This document shows positions 17,877 to 26,256 of a stretch of 64,000 bases of DNA, piece by piece (position 1 is the first letter of the stretch; each line of letters begins with the position of its first letter). Both the position numbers and the translations under genes were made by a program. Below the pieces are notes generated by a model. That model was not told the DNA's origin. It saw nothing but the letters and a program-made list of their open reading frames with translations, and searched no databases. The stretch comes from Cupriavidus taiwanensis (lineage in GTDB: Bacteria; Pseudomonadota; Gammaproteobacteria; Burkholderiales; Burkholderiaceae). The stretch covers positions 1,329,583-1,393,582 of the forward strand of contig NZ_LT984803.1 in assembly GCF_900250115.1 (NCBI RefSeq), written 5' to 3'.

Positions 17877-18674
17877 CTAAGGCCGGGTGGCGGGCGGCAC
17901 CGGCGCGGCGGCTTCCGGGGCCTCGGCGGCGACGTCCTCGAACGCATGCCAGTGGTTGCCGGTCAGCACCTGCAGCGGCCGGAAGCGCGCCTTGTACGCC
18001 ATCTTGCGGCTGTCGGCGATCCAGTAGCCCAGGTACAGGTGCGGCAGGCCCAGCGCATGGGTCTGGCGGATCTGCCACAGGATGTTGTAGGTGCCGTAGC
18101 TGGCGTTGCGCTCGAGCGGGTCGTAGAAGGTGTAGACCGACGACAGGCCGTCGTCGAGCACGTCGATCATGCTGACCATGCGCAGGCGCCCGGCCTCGGG
18201 CGAGCCGGGCGGATCGCGGAATTCCACCAGGCGCGAGTTGACGCGGCTCTGCAGCAGGAACTGCTCGTACTGGTCGCGGCTGTCCTGGTCCATGCCGCCG
18301 CCGGCGTGGCGCATCGACTGGTACAGCAGGTACAGCGAATAGTGCTCCTCGACATAGGTCAGCGGCGCCACCAGCGCCTGCAGGTGCTGGTGGCGATTCC
18401 ACGCGCGGCGCTGCGAGCGGTCCGGCGTGAACTGGTCGACCAGCACGCGGCACGGCGTGCAGGCGTGGCAATCGTCGCAATACGGCCGGTAGGTGAAGAT
18501 GCCGCTGCGGCGAAAGCCCGCGCGCACCAGCCGCGAGTAAACGTCGGCGTTGATCAGGTGCGCCGGCGTGGCCACCTGGGAGCGCGCCATGCGGCCATCG
18601 AGATAGCTGCAAGCGTAGGGCGCCGTGGCATAGAACTGCAGCGCGGACAGCGGTAGTTCCTTCAGCTTGCTCAT
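17877..18674 (-). CDS. bpt: Aspartate/glutamate leucyltransferase (bacterial ATE homologue)
   Basis: A 265-residue Bpt enzyme that adds Leu from Leu-tRNA to proteins with N-terminal Asp or Glu, marking them for ClpS/ClpAP. The N-terminal cysteine cluster is seen as Cys22 and Cys66-x2-Cys69-x2-Cys72-x2-Cys75 ([17 protein letters not shown]), and the C-terminal GNAT-like part has SVYTFYDP and [12 protein letters not shown]. The start [17 protein letters not shown] matches the family. It is downstream of aat with a 78-base gap, so both N-degron transferases are probably coexpressed. A C-terminal tail of about 15 residues rich in Pro and Ala is likely dispensable. Confidence 0.93.
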   Translation of the reverse strand: MSKLKELPLSALQFYATAPYACSYLDGRMARSQVATPAHLINADVYSRLVRAGFRRSGIFTYRPYCDDCHACTPCRVLVDQFTPDRSQRRAWNRHQHLQALVAPLTYVEEHYSLYLLYQSMRHAGGGMDQDSRDQYEQFLLQSRVNSRLVEFRDPPGSPEAGRLRMVSMIDVLDDGLSSVYTFYDPLERNASYGTYNILWQIRQTHALGLPHLYLGYWIADSRKMAYKARFRPLQVLTGNHWHAFEDVAAEAPEAAAPVPPATRP

Positions 18675-18752
18675 GACTCAGGGGGCTCCGGGCGGGACGG
18701 CGCGTTTTGCACGGTGGCCCGCAGCGTCAGCGTCGGCACCCGTGCCAGGAAT

Positions 18753-19505
18753 TCAGGCTGCCGGCGCGGCGGGTGTCCCGGCCCAGCGCTCCAGCACCGA
18801 TTTGTCGAACCGCCACGGACTGATCGCCGGCTGTGCCGTTGCCGCGCGCACATGGGCCACGAAGTCGGCGCGGGGGATGGGGCGCGCACCCAGCGAGGCC
18901 AGGTGGTCGGTTTCCTGCTGGCAGTCTATCATCGCCACGCCGTGGTTGCCGAGGAACGCGCACAGCGCCGCCAGCGCGATCTTGGACGCGTCGGTGCGGT
19001 GCGCAAACATCGATTCGCCAAAGAACATCCGCCCCAGCGCCACGCCATACAGGCCGCCGACGCGCTCGCCGCGGTACCAGCTTTCGACCGAGTGGGCCAG
19101 GCCGTTGCGGTGCAGGGTGCCGTATGCGGCGATGATGGCGTCGGTGATCCAGGTGCCGTCCTGGCCCTCGCGCGGCGTGGTCGCGCAGGCGCGCATCACC
19201 GCCAGGAAGTCGTGGTCGACGCGGATTTCCCAGTCGGCATCGCGCAGCACGCGCCGCAGCGTCTTGCGCAGGTTGGCCGAGACGCGCAACGCCGGCGGCG
19301 GCAGCACCATGCGAGGATCGGTGCTCCACCACAGCACCGGCTGGCCGCTCGAATACCACGGGAAGATGCCCTGGCGATAGGCCAGCAGCAGCCGCTGCGG
19401 CGACAGCTCGCGGCTGGCGGCAAGCAGCCCGGGAGCCTCGGAATCAGGTCCGAGTGCGTGCTCGACCGGGGGAAACGGATCTTGCGGGTCCAGCCAGGAA
19501 ATCAT
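18753..19505 (-). CDS. aat: Leucyl/phenylalanyl-tRNA--protein transferase
   Basis: A 250-residue Aat enzyme that attaches Leu or Phe to N-terminal Lys or Arg of target proteins. Family hallmarks are [60 protein letters not shown] and [18 protein letters not shown]. The start is [18 protein letters not shown]. It lies upstream of bpt in the same direction, with the NUDIX gene 39 bases upstream, so a small operon NUDIX-aat-bpt (perhaps also pyrD) is likely. Confidence 0.95.
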   Translation of the reverse strand: MISWLDPQDPFPPVEHALGPDSEAPGLLAASRELSPQRLLLAYRQGIFPWYSSGQPVLWWSTDPRMVLPPPALRVSANLRKTLRRVLRDADWEIRVDHDFLAVMRACATTPREGQDGTWITDAIIAAYGTLHRNGLAHSVESWYRGERVGGLYGVALGRMFFGESMFAHRTDASKIALAALCAFLGNHGVAMIDCQQETDHLASLGARPIPRADFVAHVRAATAQPAISPWRFDKSVLERWAGTPAAPAA

Positions 19506-19544
19506 GCGGCTGCGCCGGAGGGCGGTGTGCGGCAGGCCCGCCGC

Positions 19545-20129
19545 TCAGGGCGTGACCGTGGCCCGGCTGGTCAGCGGGCGCATGGGCTTGTCGATGTCCA
19601 GGCTGTGCAGCCGGAAGCTGCCATCCTGCAGCCGGCCGGCGGCGCGGTCGGCAAAGAAGCAGCGCAGGGTATGGATCACGGTGGGGAAGGCCAGTTCATC
19701 CCAGGGCACATCGGCCTCTGCCACCAGCTTCACTTCCAGGCTCTCCTCGCCGGGCGCGACGTCCAGGTCATCCAGCGTGGCGAGGTAGAACAGGTGCACC
19801 TGGTGCACATGCGGCACGTTCAGGATCGAGAACAGCTCGCCCACCTGCACGCGCGCGCCGGCTTCTTCCAGGGTTTCGCGCGAGGCCGCCTGGGCGGTGG
19901 TCTCGCCGATCTCCATGAAGCCCGCCGGCAGGGTCCAGAAGCCGTAGCGCGGCTCGATCGCGCGCTTGCACAGCAGGACCTTGTCTTCCCAGACCGGGAT
20001 GGTGCCGACCACGTTGCGGGGATTGACGTAGTGGATGGTGCCGCAGTTGTCGCAAACACTGCGCGGGCGGTTGTCGCCGTCAGGCACGCGCAATACGACC
20101 GCATGACCACAGTTCGAGCAGAATTTCAT
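19545..20129 (-). CDS. NUDIX hydrolase with N-terminal zinc ribbon
   Basis: A 194-residue pyrophosphohydrolase. An N-terminal zinc ribbon is formed by Cys4, Cys7, Cys26 and Cys29 (CSNCG, CDNCG). The Nudix box follows at about residues 70-92 (GFMEIGETTAQAASRETLEE, then AG). The combination resembles NudC-like or ADP-ribose/NADH-directed enzymes, but the SQPWPFPQS-type NudC signature is not seen, so the substrate is open. The start MKFCSNCGHAVV at 20129 places the ribbon at the very N-terminus. It is probably the first gene of the aat-bpt operon. Confidence 0.88.
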   Translation of the reverse strand: MKFCSNCGHAVVLRVPDGDNRPRSVCDNCGTIHYVNPRNVVGTIPVWEDKVLLCKRAIEPRYGFWTLPAGFMEIGETTAQAASRETLEEAGARVQVGELFSILNVPHVHQVHLFYLATLDDLDVAPGEESLEVKLVAEADVPWDELAFPTVIHTLRCFFADRAAGRLQDGSFRLHSLDIDKPMRPLTSRATVTP

Positions 20130-20254
20130 GAGGGGCGTCCGGGAGAATGGCGAAAGTGTATCACCCCCGCGCAGCGCACCGGCGGGCCGGAGGAGCGGTG
20201 GTGCACCATGGCTCGGCAGGCCGCAAAGGCACGGCCGCGGCGCCGGCTGGCGGC

Positions 20255-20284
20255 ACAAAACAAAAAACCCGCCAGGGGCGGGTT
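20255..20284 (-). terminator. Rho-independent terminator downstream of tRNA-fMet
   Basis: Read leftward: AACCCGCC (20284-20277), loop CCT, GGCGGGTT (20273-20266), then a T-rich run (TTTTGTTTTGT). It ends the tRNA transcript before the NUDIX gene region. Confidence 0.85.
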
Positions 20285-20302
20285 GGTCTGCTGCGACGGC
20301 GT

Positions 20303-20320
20303 CACAGATGCGCATCTGTG
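20303..20320. repeat. Perfect 18-base palindrome between tRNA-fMet and its terminator
   Basis: CACAGATGCGCATCTGTG reads the same on both strands. It starts five bases beyond the tRNA 3' CCA. It could be a 3'-processing or stabilising hairpin in the precursor tRNA, or a protein-binding site. Confidence 0.6.
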
Positions 20321-20324
20321 CGGT

Positions 20325-20400
20325 TGGTTGCGGGGGCAGGACTTGAACCTGCGACCTTCGGGTTATGAGCCCGACGAGCTGCCAACTGCTCCACCCCGCG
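20325..20400 (-). tRNA. tRNA-fMet (CAU), initiator
   Basis: Leftward cloverleaf of 76 bases including an encoded CCA (20327-20325). The acceptor stem is CGCGGGG with CCCCGCA, giving the C1-A72 mismatch that marks initiator tRNA. The anticodon stem carries three G-C pairs (TCGGG-CTCATAA-CCCGA), the second initiator feature. The anticodon is CAT, and the T arm is GCAGG-TTCAAGT-CCTGC. Confidence 0.96.
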
Positions 20401-20521
20401 TCCGTCGAAGAAAAGATTATATGGCATCCGGTTGCGCATTGCAACACCTGTTTAACAAAACCTGTCGGCGCTGCGTATTGCCCGTGCCATAACGATTAGA
20501 TCGCCGCGGCGGGGCGGAGGT

Positions 20522-21274
20522 TCAGCGGCCCCCCGGGATATCGCTTGTGCGCTGCCACAGCGCGGCCTCGAACTCGAAGCTGTCGCGCTGCTGCAGGTCG
20601 TCGCGCTGCCAGATCACGCGGTCGCGGCGCACGGTCAGCATCCACGTGGTCGTGGCGAGCGGTGTCGGGTGCGAGAACGCGCGCGGCGTCAGCACCGCGC
20701 CGCAGGGACCGTGCTGCGGATCGCGCACGGAGGTGTAGCGGATCATGCCGAGGCCGGCTTCGCGCGCGACCCGCCCGAATGCCTGGCAGGGCTGGTGGTT
20801 GTCCGGATCGGTCCAGGCGGCGCGATCCCGGTCGAACGGCGGCTGGTCCAGCGCCACCCCGGAGGTCTCGACACGCACTTCGAACAGCGTCTGCGCGCGC
20901 GCGTCGATGCGGGGCAGCGCCGGGCTGTCGTTGAGGAAACGCCAGCGCCAGTAGCCGAGTTCGGCACAGGCGGTGCGGATCTCGTTGGCGCCATAGAACA
21001 CGCCCGGATCCTGGCTGGCGCGGAAGCGCGAGCCCCAGGGCGAGGGTGGATAGCGGAACGGCGTGAACAACAGGTAGTGCAGATGGCGTGCCTCGACCGG
21101 CACGACCGGTTTGCCGGCGTCGAGCACCGCTTCCAGGACCGCCTGTTCCTCCAGGCTGTCAACCAGCGGCATGGTGGAGACCACATGCTGGGCTTCCACC
21201 GCACGCCACAGCGTGAGCGCGAACTGCCGGCGCTCAGATGCGACCGCGGGTGGCGTCCAGGTAGTGAACGACAC
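20522..21274 (-). CDS. RES-domain toxin of a type II toxin-antitoxin pair
   Basis: A 250-residue RES-domain protein. Members of the family (MbcT, ParT, RES) degrade NAD+ or transfer ADP-ribose. The three name-giving residues are visible in context: Arg74 in TPFRYPPSPW, Glu98 in GANEIRTACAE and Ser182 in RYTSVRDP. The gene lies downstream of a DUF2384/Xre-type antitoxin gene and its start overlaps that gene by 41 bases in another frame, so the pair is translationally coupled. The active-site residues are intact, so the toxin could be active. It sits between an initiator tRNA gene and the box operon. Confidence 0.88.
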   Translation of the reverse strand: MSFTTWTPPAVASERRQFALTLWRAVEAQHVVSTMPLVDSLEEQAVLEAVLDAGKPVVPVEARHLHYLLFTPFRYPPSPWGSRFRASQDPGVFYGANEIRTACAELGYWRWRFLNDSPALPRIDARAQTLFEVRVETSGVALDQPPFDRDRAAWTDPDNHQPCQAFGRVAREAGLGMIRYTSVRDPQHGPCGAVLTPRAFSHPTPLATTTWMLTVRRDRVIWQRDDLQQRDSFEFEAALWQRTSDIPGGR

Positions 21275-21623
21275 GGACCAGACCTTCGGTGGTGCGGATC
21301 AGCTCGAGCGGCTTGCCGCCCAGCGCGAGGTTGTCGTGGGTGAGCCACAGCCTGGCCTGGTCGCCGTGGCCGAGGATGGCGTCGAGCGAGCGGAACAGGC
21401 GCACGAACAGGACGCCGAATTCCCACTCCTTGCGGTGCGCGTCGAGCACATAGCCACCCGATGCCATGCGCGAGACCGAGGCCGTGCTGATGCCCAGCAC
21501 GCTTGCCACCATGGCCTGGCTGATGCCCAGGAAGCCGGCGGCGCGCATGACCGCCTTGGTCAGCGTGGTGCCGGGGTCGGGGCCGCCGGCGGGATCGGTT
21601 TCCGGAATCCGCCTCGATTGCAT
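21234..21623 (-). CDS. Xre/MbcA/ParS-type antitoxin (DUF2384)
   Basis: A 129-residue antitoxin partner of the RES toxin. An Xre-like helix-turn-helix covers about residues 23-58 (TKAVMRAAGFLGISQAMVAS, VLGISTASVSRM), and the C-terminal MbcA/ParS/Xre toxin-binding domain about 70-129 (VRLFRSLDAILG, LTHDNLALGGKPLELIRTTEG). In this family the C-terminal tail plugs the toxin active site. The ATG is preceded by AGGAG with eight bases between. The promoter has a long inverted repeat that overlaps both the -10 and the start codon, as expected for autoregulation by the antitoxin or the complex. Confidence 0.88.
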   Translation of the reverse strand: MQSRRIPETDPAGGPDPGTTLTKAVMRAAGFLGISQAMVASVLGISTASVSRMASGGYVLDAHRKEWEFGVLFVRLFRSLDAILGHGDQARLWLTHDNLALGGKPLELIRTTEGLVRVVHYLDATRGRI

Positions 21624-21663
21624 CGCCTATGCTCCTGTTTCTTCAGAAATATTATAGGCGATG
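21621..21663 (-). promoter_or_regulatory. Toxin-antitoxin promoter and operator
   Basis: A perfect 10-base inverted repeat, CATCGCCTAT (21621-21630) / ATAGGCGATG (21654-21663), encloses a second one, TTTCT (21638-21642) / AGAAA (21645-21649). The right arm overlaps a perfect TATAAT on the minus strand (21656-21651), and the left arm includes the antitoxin start codon. Confidence 0.7.
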
Positions 21664-21736
21664 AATTTCAGAAGGGAAGAGGCTGCACAACGGTTCACGC
21701 CTATGACTCGGCGCGCGCCAGGTGCGCGGGACGCGC

Positions 21737-22981
21737 TCAATAGGTTTCGATATGCAGCCGGCCTTCTGCCTTCATGGTGGTTTCCAGCGCCTTCCAGTTA
21801 AGACCGGCGCTGGCGCAGACCGTTTCAAATGCGGCCAGCACGCCTTCCTCCATGCCTTTCAGGCCGCAGATATAGACATGGCCGTTGGCGTCGCCGAGCA
21901 GCGCGGCGACGCTGCCCCCGGCTTCGCGGATCGCGTCCTGGACATAGCGGCGCGGCGTGGCCGGGTCGCGCGAGAAGGCGAAATGGATCTCGAGGAAATC
22001 CCGGGGCAGCTTCAGCAACGGTCCGAAGTAGGGCAGTTCGGCGGCATTGCGCGCGCCGAAGAACAGCAGCCGGCGCCCGCTGAATTGCGCCAGGTTGCGG
22101 CGCATGCGCTCGGTCATGGCGCGCATCGGTGCCGATCCCGTGCCGGTGCAGATCATCATCACGCTGGCCTCGGCGTGGTTGGGCATCAGGAAGGTCGAGC
22201 CGAACGGGCCCACCACCTGGACCGTGTCGCCCTTGGCCAGGTCGCACAGGTAGTTGGACGCCACCCCCCGCACCGGCTTGCCGTCGTGGTCCTGCTCGAC
22301 CCGCTTGACCGTCAGCGCCAGGTTGTTATAGCCCGGGCGCTCGCCGTCGCGCGGGCTCGCGACCGAATACATGCGGATGTAGTGGGGCTTGCCCGCGGCA
22401 TCCGTGCCCGGCGGGACGATGCCGATCGACTGGCCTTCCAGGATCGGGAAGAAGTGAGTGCCGAGATCCAGCACGATATGGTGGATGTCGCTCGAGGCAT
22501 CCGCGGCGGTGAGCCGGTAGTTGCCGGCCACGGTGGCGCTCACGGGCGCGCGCACGCCGTGCAGGTTCACATAGGGATGGGCGGCCGACCACGGCGCGCG
22601 CGGCGACGTATGGCGGCTGATCTCGACCGACTGGATCGCGGCGTCGCCGGCTGCGGTCGTGCCGCCGCCGGCGGTGGCCGGCGCGGCTTCGTCCGCGCGC
22701 TCCAGGTCCGGCAACGGCAACTCGGCCGGCAACTCGTCCCACAGCAGCTGCGCCTCGATCGGATAGGCCTGGCCGCGCAGCATGGTGCGCCAGTTGTCGA
22801 TGGCGCCGGTCGGGCATGGCGACAGGCAGGCGTTGCAGCCGTTGCAGACGTCGGCCCGGACCACGTAGTTGCGGTCGTCATGGGTGATGGCGTCGATCGG
22901 GCAGGTGTCTTCGCAGGTGTTGCAGCGAATGCAGATTTCCGGATCGATCAGGTGCTGCTTGATGATGTCGGGGGCGCCCAT
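21737..22981 (-). CDS. boxA: BoxA, NADPH-dependent reductase of benzoyl-CoA 2,3-epoxidase
   Basis: A 414-residue reductase that passes electrons from NADPH to BoxB. The N-terminus has two 4Fe-4S motifs: Cys17-x2-20-x2-23-x3-27 ([11 protein letters not shown]) and Cys46-x2-49-x2-52-x3-56 ([11 protein letters not shown]). A variable Ala/Gly-rich linker follows, then a ferredoxin-NADP reductase module with [12 protein letters not shown] for FAD and [12 protein letters not shown] for NADPH. It ends LHIETY. It is the last gene of the leftward boxC-boxB-boxA operon, 21 bases after boxB. The pathway is the aerobic coenzyme-A-dependent breakdown of benzoate. Confidence 0.95.
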   Translation of the reverse strand: MGAPDIIKQHLIDPEICIRCNTCEDTCPIDAITHDDRNYVVRADVCNGCNACLSPCPTGAIDNWRTMLRGQAYPIEAQLLWDELPAELPLPDLERADEAAPATAGGGTTAAGDAAIQSVEISRHTSPRAPWSAAHPYVNLHGVRAPVSATVAGNYRLTAADASSDIHHIVLDLGTHFFPILEGQSIGIVPPGTDAAGKPHYIRMYSVASPRDGERPGYNNLALTVKRVEQDHDGKPVRGVASNYLCDLAKGDTVQVVGPFGSTFLMPNHAEASVMMICTGTGSAPMRAMTERMRRNLAQFSGRRLLFFGARNAAELPYFGPLLKLPRDFLEIHFAFSRDPATPRRYVQDAIREAGGSVAALLGDANGHVYICGLKGMEEGVLAAFETVCASAGLNWKALETTMKAEGRLHIETY

Positions 22982-23002
22982 GGCAATCTGGTGGGTTCGG
23001 GT

Positions 23003-24427
23003 TCAGTTGAAGCGCACGTACGCGAAATCCATCGGCTGGCGGTTGATGCCCACCGCCGGCGGGGCGATCCAGTTGGCATACTTGCCGGGCTCGGTGACGC
23101 GGCCCATCAGCGAGGCGACGAAGGCGCGGTCTGCGTCGGTCGCCAGCCAGTCGCGCTCGTTGGCCTGCCATTCGGCTTCCGCTATCAGCCTGCCGTCGGG
23201 CGCGACCCTGACGTTGGCGAGCGTGCCGATCCTGCGGTTGAAGGCCTTGTGCGGCACCGTCAGCCGGAAGGCGATGCCGGCCTTCTCGATCACCTTGTTC
23301 CAGCGCGCCACGCCGCCCATGCTGTCCTTGATGTAGTCATCGCGCAGCACTTCGTTGAGCGCGTTGAGCATCGGCACCTCGCGCTCGCCGAGGCGGCCGT
23401 CGCGCACTTCGAGCACGCGGTAGACCTCGCCCTTGAGCATATGGTCGTCGGCGCGCTTGCCTTCCTCGAAGCGTCCCTTCAGGCCCGCGCTGTAGAAGGT
23501 GGCCGCGTTCGATGACTGGTCGGCGCCGAACAGGTCGATGGTGACGCTGTAATGGAAATTCAGGTAGCGCTGGATGGTCGGCAGGTCGATCACGCCGGCG
23601 GCGCGCACCTCGGCCGGGTCTTCGATGCCGCGCTCGCGCATGACCTCGCAGGTGCGCTGGATCACGCGCGCGACGCCGGATTCGCCGACGAACATGTGGT
23701 GCGCTTCCTCGGTCAGCATGAAGCGCGTGGTGCGCGCCAGCGGGTCGAAGCCGGACTCGGCCAGCGCGCACAGCTGGAACTTGCCGTCGCGGTCGGTGAA
23801 GTAGGTGAACATGAAGAACGACAGCCAGTCCGGCGTGCGCTCGTTGAAGGCGCCGAGGATGCGCGGGTTGTCCTGGTCGCCGGAGCGGCGTTCCAGCAGC
23901 GCCTCGGCTTCCTCGCGGCCGTCGCGGCCGAAGTAGCGGTGCAGCAGGTAGACCATCGCCCACAGGTGGCGGCCTTCCTCCACATTGACCTGGAACAGGT
24001 TGCGCAGGTCGTACAGGCTCGGTGCGGTCAGGCCGAGGTGGCGCTGCTGCTCGACCGAGGCGGGCTCGGTGTCGCCCTGGGTCACGATGATGCGGCGCAG
24101 GTTGGCGCGGTGCTCGCCCGGCACTTCCTGCCAGGCGGCCTCGCCCTTGTGCTCGCCGAAGTGGATGCGGCGCTCGGGATCGGCCGGCTGCAGGAAGATG
24201 CCCCAGCGGTAGTCGGGCATCCTGACATGGTCGAAATGCGCCCAGCCCGATGGATCGACCGACACCGCGGTGCGCAGGTACACCTCGAAGTCGTGCGAGC
24301 CCTCGGGCCCCATGTCGCGCCACCAGTCGAGGAAGGCCGGTTGCCAGTGTTCCAGCGCGCGTTGCAGCGCGCGGTCGTCGGACAGGTTGACGTTGTTGGG
24401 AATCTTCTGGCTGTAGTCGATGCTCAC
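23003..24427 (-). CDS. boxB: BoxB, diiron benzoyl-CoA 2,3-epoxidase
   Basis: A 474-residue class I diiron oxygenase that converts benzoyl-CoA to the 2,3-epoxide. Expected iron ligands are all found: Glu121, Glu151 and His154 (NVEEGRHLW), Asp212, and Glu241 and His244 (LTEEAHHMF). Numbers are one higher than I know for Azoarcus BoxB. The start is GTG at 24427 with AGGAG eight bases upstream, giving MSIDYSQKIPNNVNLSDDRA. It lies between boxC and boxA in one operon. Confidence 0.96.
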   Translation of the reverse strand: MSIDYSQKIPNNVNLSDDRALQRALEHWQPAFLDWWRDMGPEGSHDFEVYLRTAVSVDPSGWAHFDHVRMPDYRWGIFLQPADPERRIHFGEHKGEAAWQEVPGEHRANLRRIIVTQGDTEPASVEQQRHLGLTAPSLYDLRNLFQVNVEEGRHLWAMVYLLHRYFGRDGREEAEALLERRSGDQDNPRILGAFNERTPDWLSFFMFTYFTDRDGKFQLCALAESGFDPLARTTRFMLTEEAHHMFVGESGVARVIQRTCEVMRERGIEDPAEVRAAGVIDLPTIQRYLNFHYSVTIDLFGADQSSNAATFYSAGLKGRFEEGKRADDHMLKGEVYRVLEVRDGRLGEREVPMLNALNEVLRDDYIKDSMGGVARWNKVIEKAGIAFRLTVPHKAFNRRIGTLANVRVAPDGRLIAEAEWQANERDWLATDADRAFVASLMGRVTEPGKYANWIAPPAVGINRQPMDFAYVRFN

Positions 24428-24458
24428 GGGCTGTCTCCTGTGTGGTCCGGCGGGCGCG

Positions 24459-26156
24459 CTAGACGCGGTCCCAGTCGAAGCGGGCCTTGTTGCCGCTGCC
24501 GAAGACCTTCAGCGCGCCGTTCTCGCCGACGGCGTTGGGGCGCTGGAAGATCCAGTTCTGCCAGGCGGTGAGCCGGCCGAAGATGCGGGTCTCCATGGTC
24601 TCGGCGCCGCCGAAGCGCAGGTTGGCTTCCATCCCGGTCAGCGCATCGGGCGACAGGCTGGCGCGTTCCTCCAGCGCGATGCGGATCTCGTCTTCCCAGT
24701 CGATATCGTCCGGTGCCGCGGTGATCAGGCCGAGCGAATCGGCGCTGAGCGCGTCCAGCGGCGCGCCGATGTGGTCGCGCACCGGGCCCAGCGCGGCCTC
24801 GTCGCCATAGAAGCGCGCGGCCAGCCGGGTCTGGCCGTTGGGCATGGGATAGTGGCCGAAGTTGAGCGGCGAGACGAACACGCGCGGCGCGTCGTCGGGC
24901 GCGTCGGGCAGGTGCAGCATGTAGCTGCGGTCGGCGGCCAGCGCCAGCTCCAGCAGCGTGCCGGCAAAGCAGGAATCGGGCTCGATCAGCGCGATCAGAC
25001 TGCGCGACGACACGTCCAGCCGCGCCAGCGTGCGGCGCAGCATGCCCAGGGTTTCGCGCACGAACCAGTGGCCGGCGTGCGCCTGCAGCAGCGCGTCGGC
25101 CGCCATCACCGCGGCCGGGTCGCCATCGGTCTTCAGCACCCAGATGCCGATGTCGAGATGGTTGGTGCGCAGCGTCAGGATGGCGTCGTCGAGTTCGCGC
25201 GCCATCTTCAGCGGCCACCATTGCGCGCCCGCGGCGACCACGCCGGCAAGGTCGGCGGGCTGGTGCTTGTCGGGACCGAACACGGTCAGCGTGGCCTTGC
25301 GCGCGGCGGCATCGAGATGCACGCGCACGGTCTCGTAGCGATAGCCGTCCGGCTCGACGGTGCGCGACAGCGGCGTCAGCGTGATGCCGTGGTGGCCCTG
25401 CGGACGGTCGCTGGTGGCCGCCAGCGCCGCGGCGCGCTCGGCCACGTATTCGGCAAAGCGCGCCGGCTTGACCACTTCGTCGACCAGTTTCCAGTCCCTG
25501 GCGCGCTGGCCGCGCACGCCTTCGGTGGTGGTGCAGAAGATGTCGGCGTGGTCGCGGCGCACATGGCGCTTGTCGGTCACGCGCGTGAGGCCGCCGGTGC
25601 CCGGCAGCACCCCCAGCAGCGGCACCTCGGGCAGGCTCACCGCGGACGAGCGGTCGTCCACCAGCACGATCTCGTCGCACGCCAGCGCCAGCTCATAGCC
25701 GCCGCCGGCGGTAGTGCCGTTGCAGGCGGCGATGAATTTCAGCCCCGAGTGCCGGCTGGCGTCCTCGATGGCATTGCGGGTCTCGTTGGTGAACTTGCAG
25801 AAGTTGACCTTCCACGCGTGCGATGACTGCCCCAGCATGAAGATGTTGGCGCCCGAGCAGAAGATGCGCTCGCGCGCGCTGGTCAGCACCACGGTGCGGA
25901 CCTCGGGATGCTCGAAGCGGATGCGCTGCAGCGCGTCGTGCAGTTCGATGTCGACACCGAGGTCGTAGGAATTGAGCTTGAGCGCATAGCCCGGGCGCAG
26001 GCCGCCTTCCTCATCGACATCCAGCGCCAGCGTGGCGATGGGGCCGTTGAAGCTCATCTTCCAGTGGCGGTACTGGTCGGGATGGCGCTCGAACGTGACC
26101 GGCGCGGGCGCGTCTGCCTGGCCAGGGTGATGCGGGGCGATTGCCGGCGTGGACAT
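24459..26156 (-). CDS. boxC: BoxC, 2,3-epoxybenzoyl-CoA dihydrolase
   Basis: A 565-residue crotonase-superfamily enzyme that opens and hydrolyses the ring of 2,3-epoxybenzoyl-CoA, giving 3,4-dehydroadipyl-CoA semialdehyde and formate. Crotonase features are in the first half (FCSGANIFMLGQSSHAWKVN, IAACNGTTAGGGYELALACD). The length is normal for BoxC, roughly twice a simple enoyl-CoA hydratase. CAGGAG precedes the ATG at 26156. It is the first gene of the leftward box operon. The gene for the following semialdehyde dehydrogenase (boxD) is not in the window. Confidence 0.95.
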   Translation of the reverse strand: MSTPAIAPHHPGQADAPAPVTFERHPDQYRHWKMSFNGPIATLALDVDEEGGLRPGYALKLNSYDLGVDIELHDALQRIRFEHPEVRTVVLTSARERIFCSGANIFMLGQSSHAWKVNFCKFTNETRNAIEDASRHSGLKFIAACNGTTAGGGYELALACDEIVLVDDRSSAVSLPEVPLLGVLPGTGGLTRVTDKRHVRRDHADIFCTTTEGVRGQRARDWKLVDEVVKPARFAEYVAERAAALAATSDRPQGHHGITLTPLSRTVEPDGYRYETVRVHLDAAARKATLTVFGPDKHQPADLAGVVAAGAQWWPLKMARELDDAILTLRTNHLDIGIWVLKTDGDPAAVMAADALLQAHAGHWFVRETLGMLRRTLARLDVSSRSLIALIEPDSCFAGTLLELALAADRSYMLHLPDAPDDAPRVFVSPLNFGHYPMPNGQTRLAARFYGDEAALGPVRDHIGAPLDALSADSLGLITAAPDDIDWEDEIRIALEERASLSPDALTGMEANLRFGGAETMETRIFGRLTAWQNWIFQRPNAVGENGALKVFGSGNKARFDWDRV

Positions 26157-26170
26157 GGCTGTCTCCTGAG

Positions 26171-26211
26171 TGCACTATAGTGCCTTGCGGCTTTTGATGA
26201 AATATAGTGCA
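26171..26211 (-). promoter_or_regulatory. boxC promoter with TGCACTATA operators
   Basis: On the minus strand TTTCAT (26202-26197), a 17-base spacer and TATAGT (26179-26174). The palindrome GCACTATAGTGC (26172-26183) covers the -10, and a second TGCACTATA copy (26211-26203) sits at and above the -35. TGCA-bearing repeats are what BzdR/BoxR-type regulators bind, so BoxR repression relieved by benzoyl-CoA is the likely control. Confidence 0.6.
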
Positions 26212-26256
26212 TGGAGACGGGCGGTGCAACGTCTTTGTCGGCGCCCGCCGGGCGGC

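Noticed and set aside
16584..18656. A 690-codon rightward frame opposite pyrD and bpt
   Set aside because: Antisense to two conserved enzymes; product has no domain character.
20303..20400. Phage attachment site at the tRNA
   Set aside because: No integrase and no duplicated tRNA 3' end within the window; the toxin-antitoxin pair next to it is not flanked by direct repeats that I could see.
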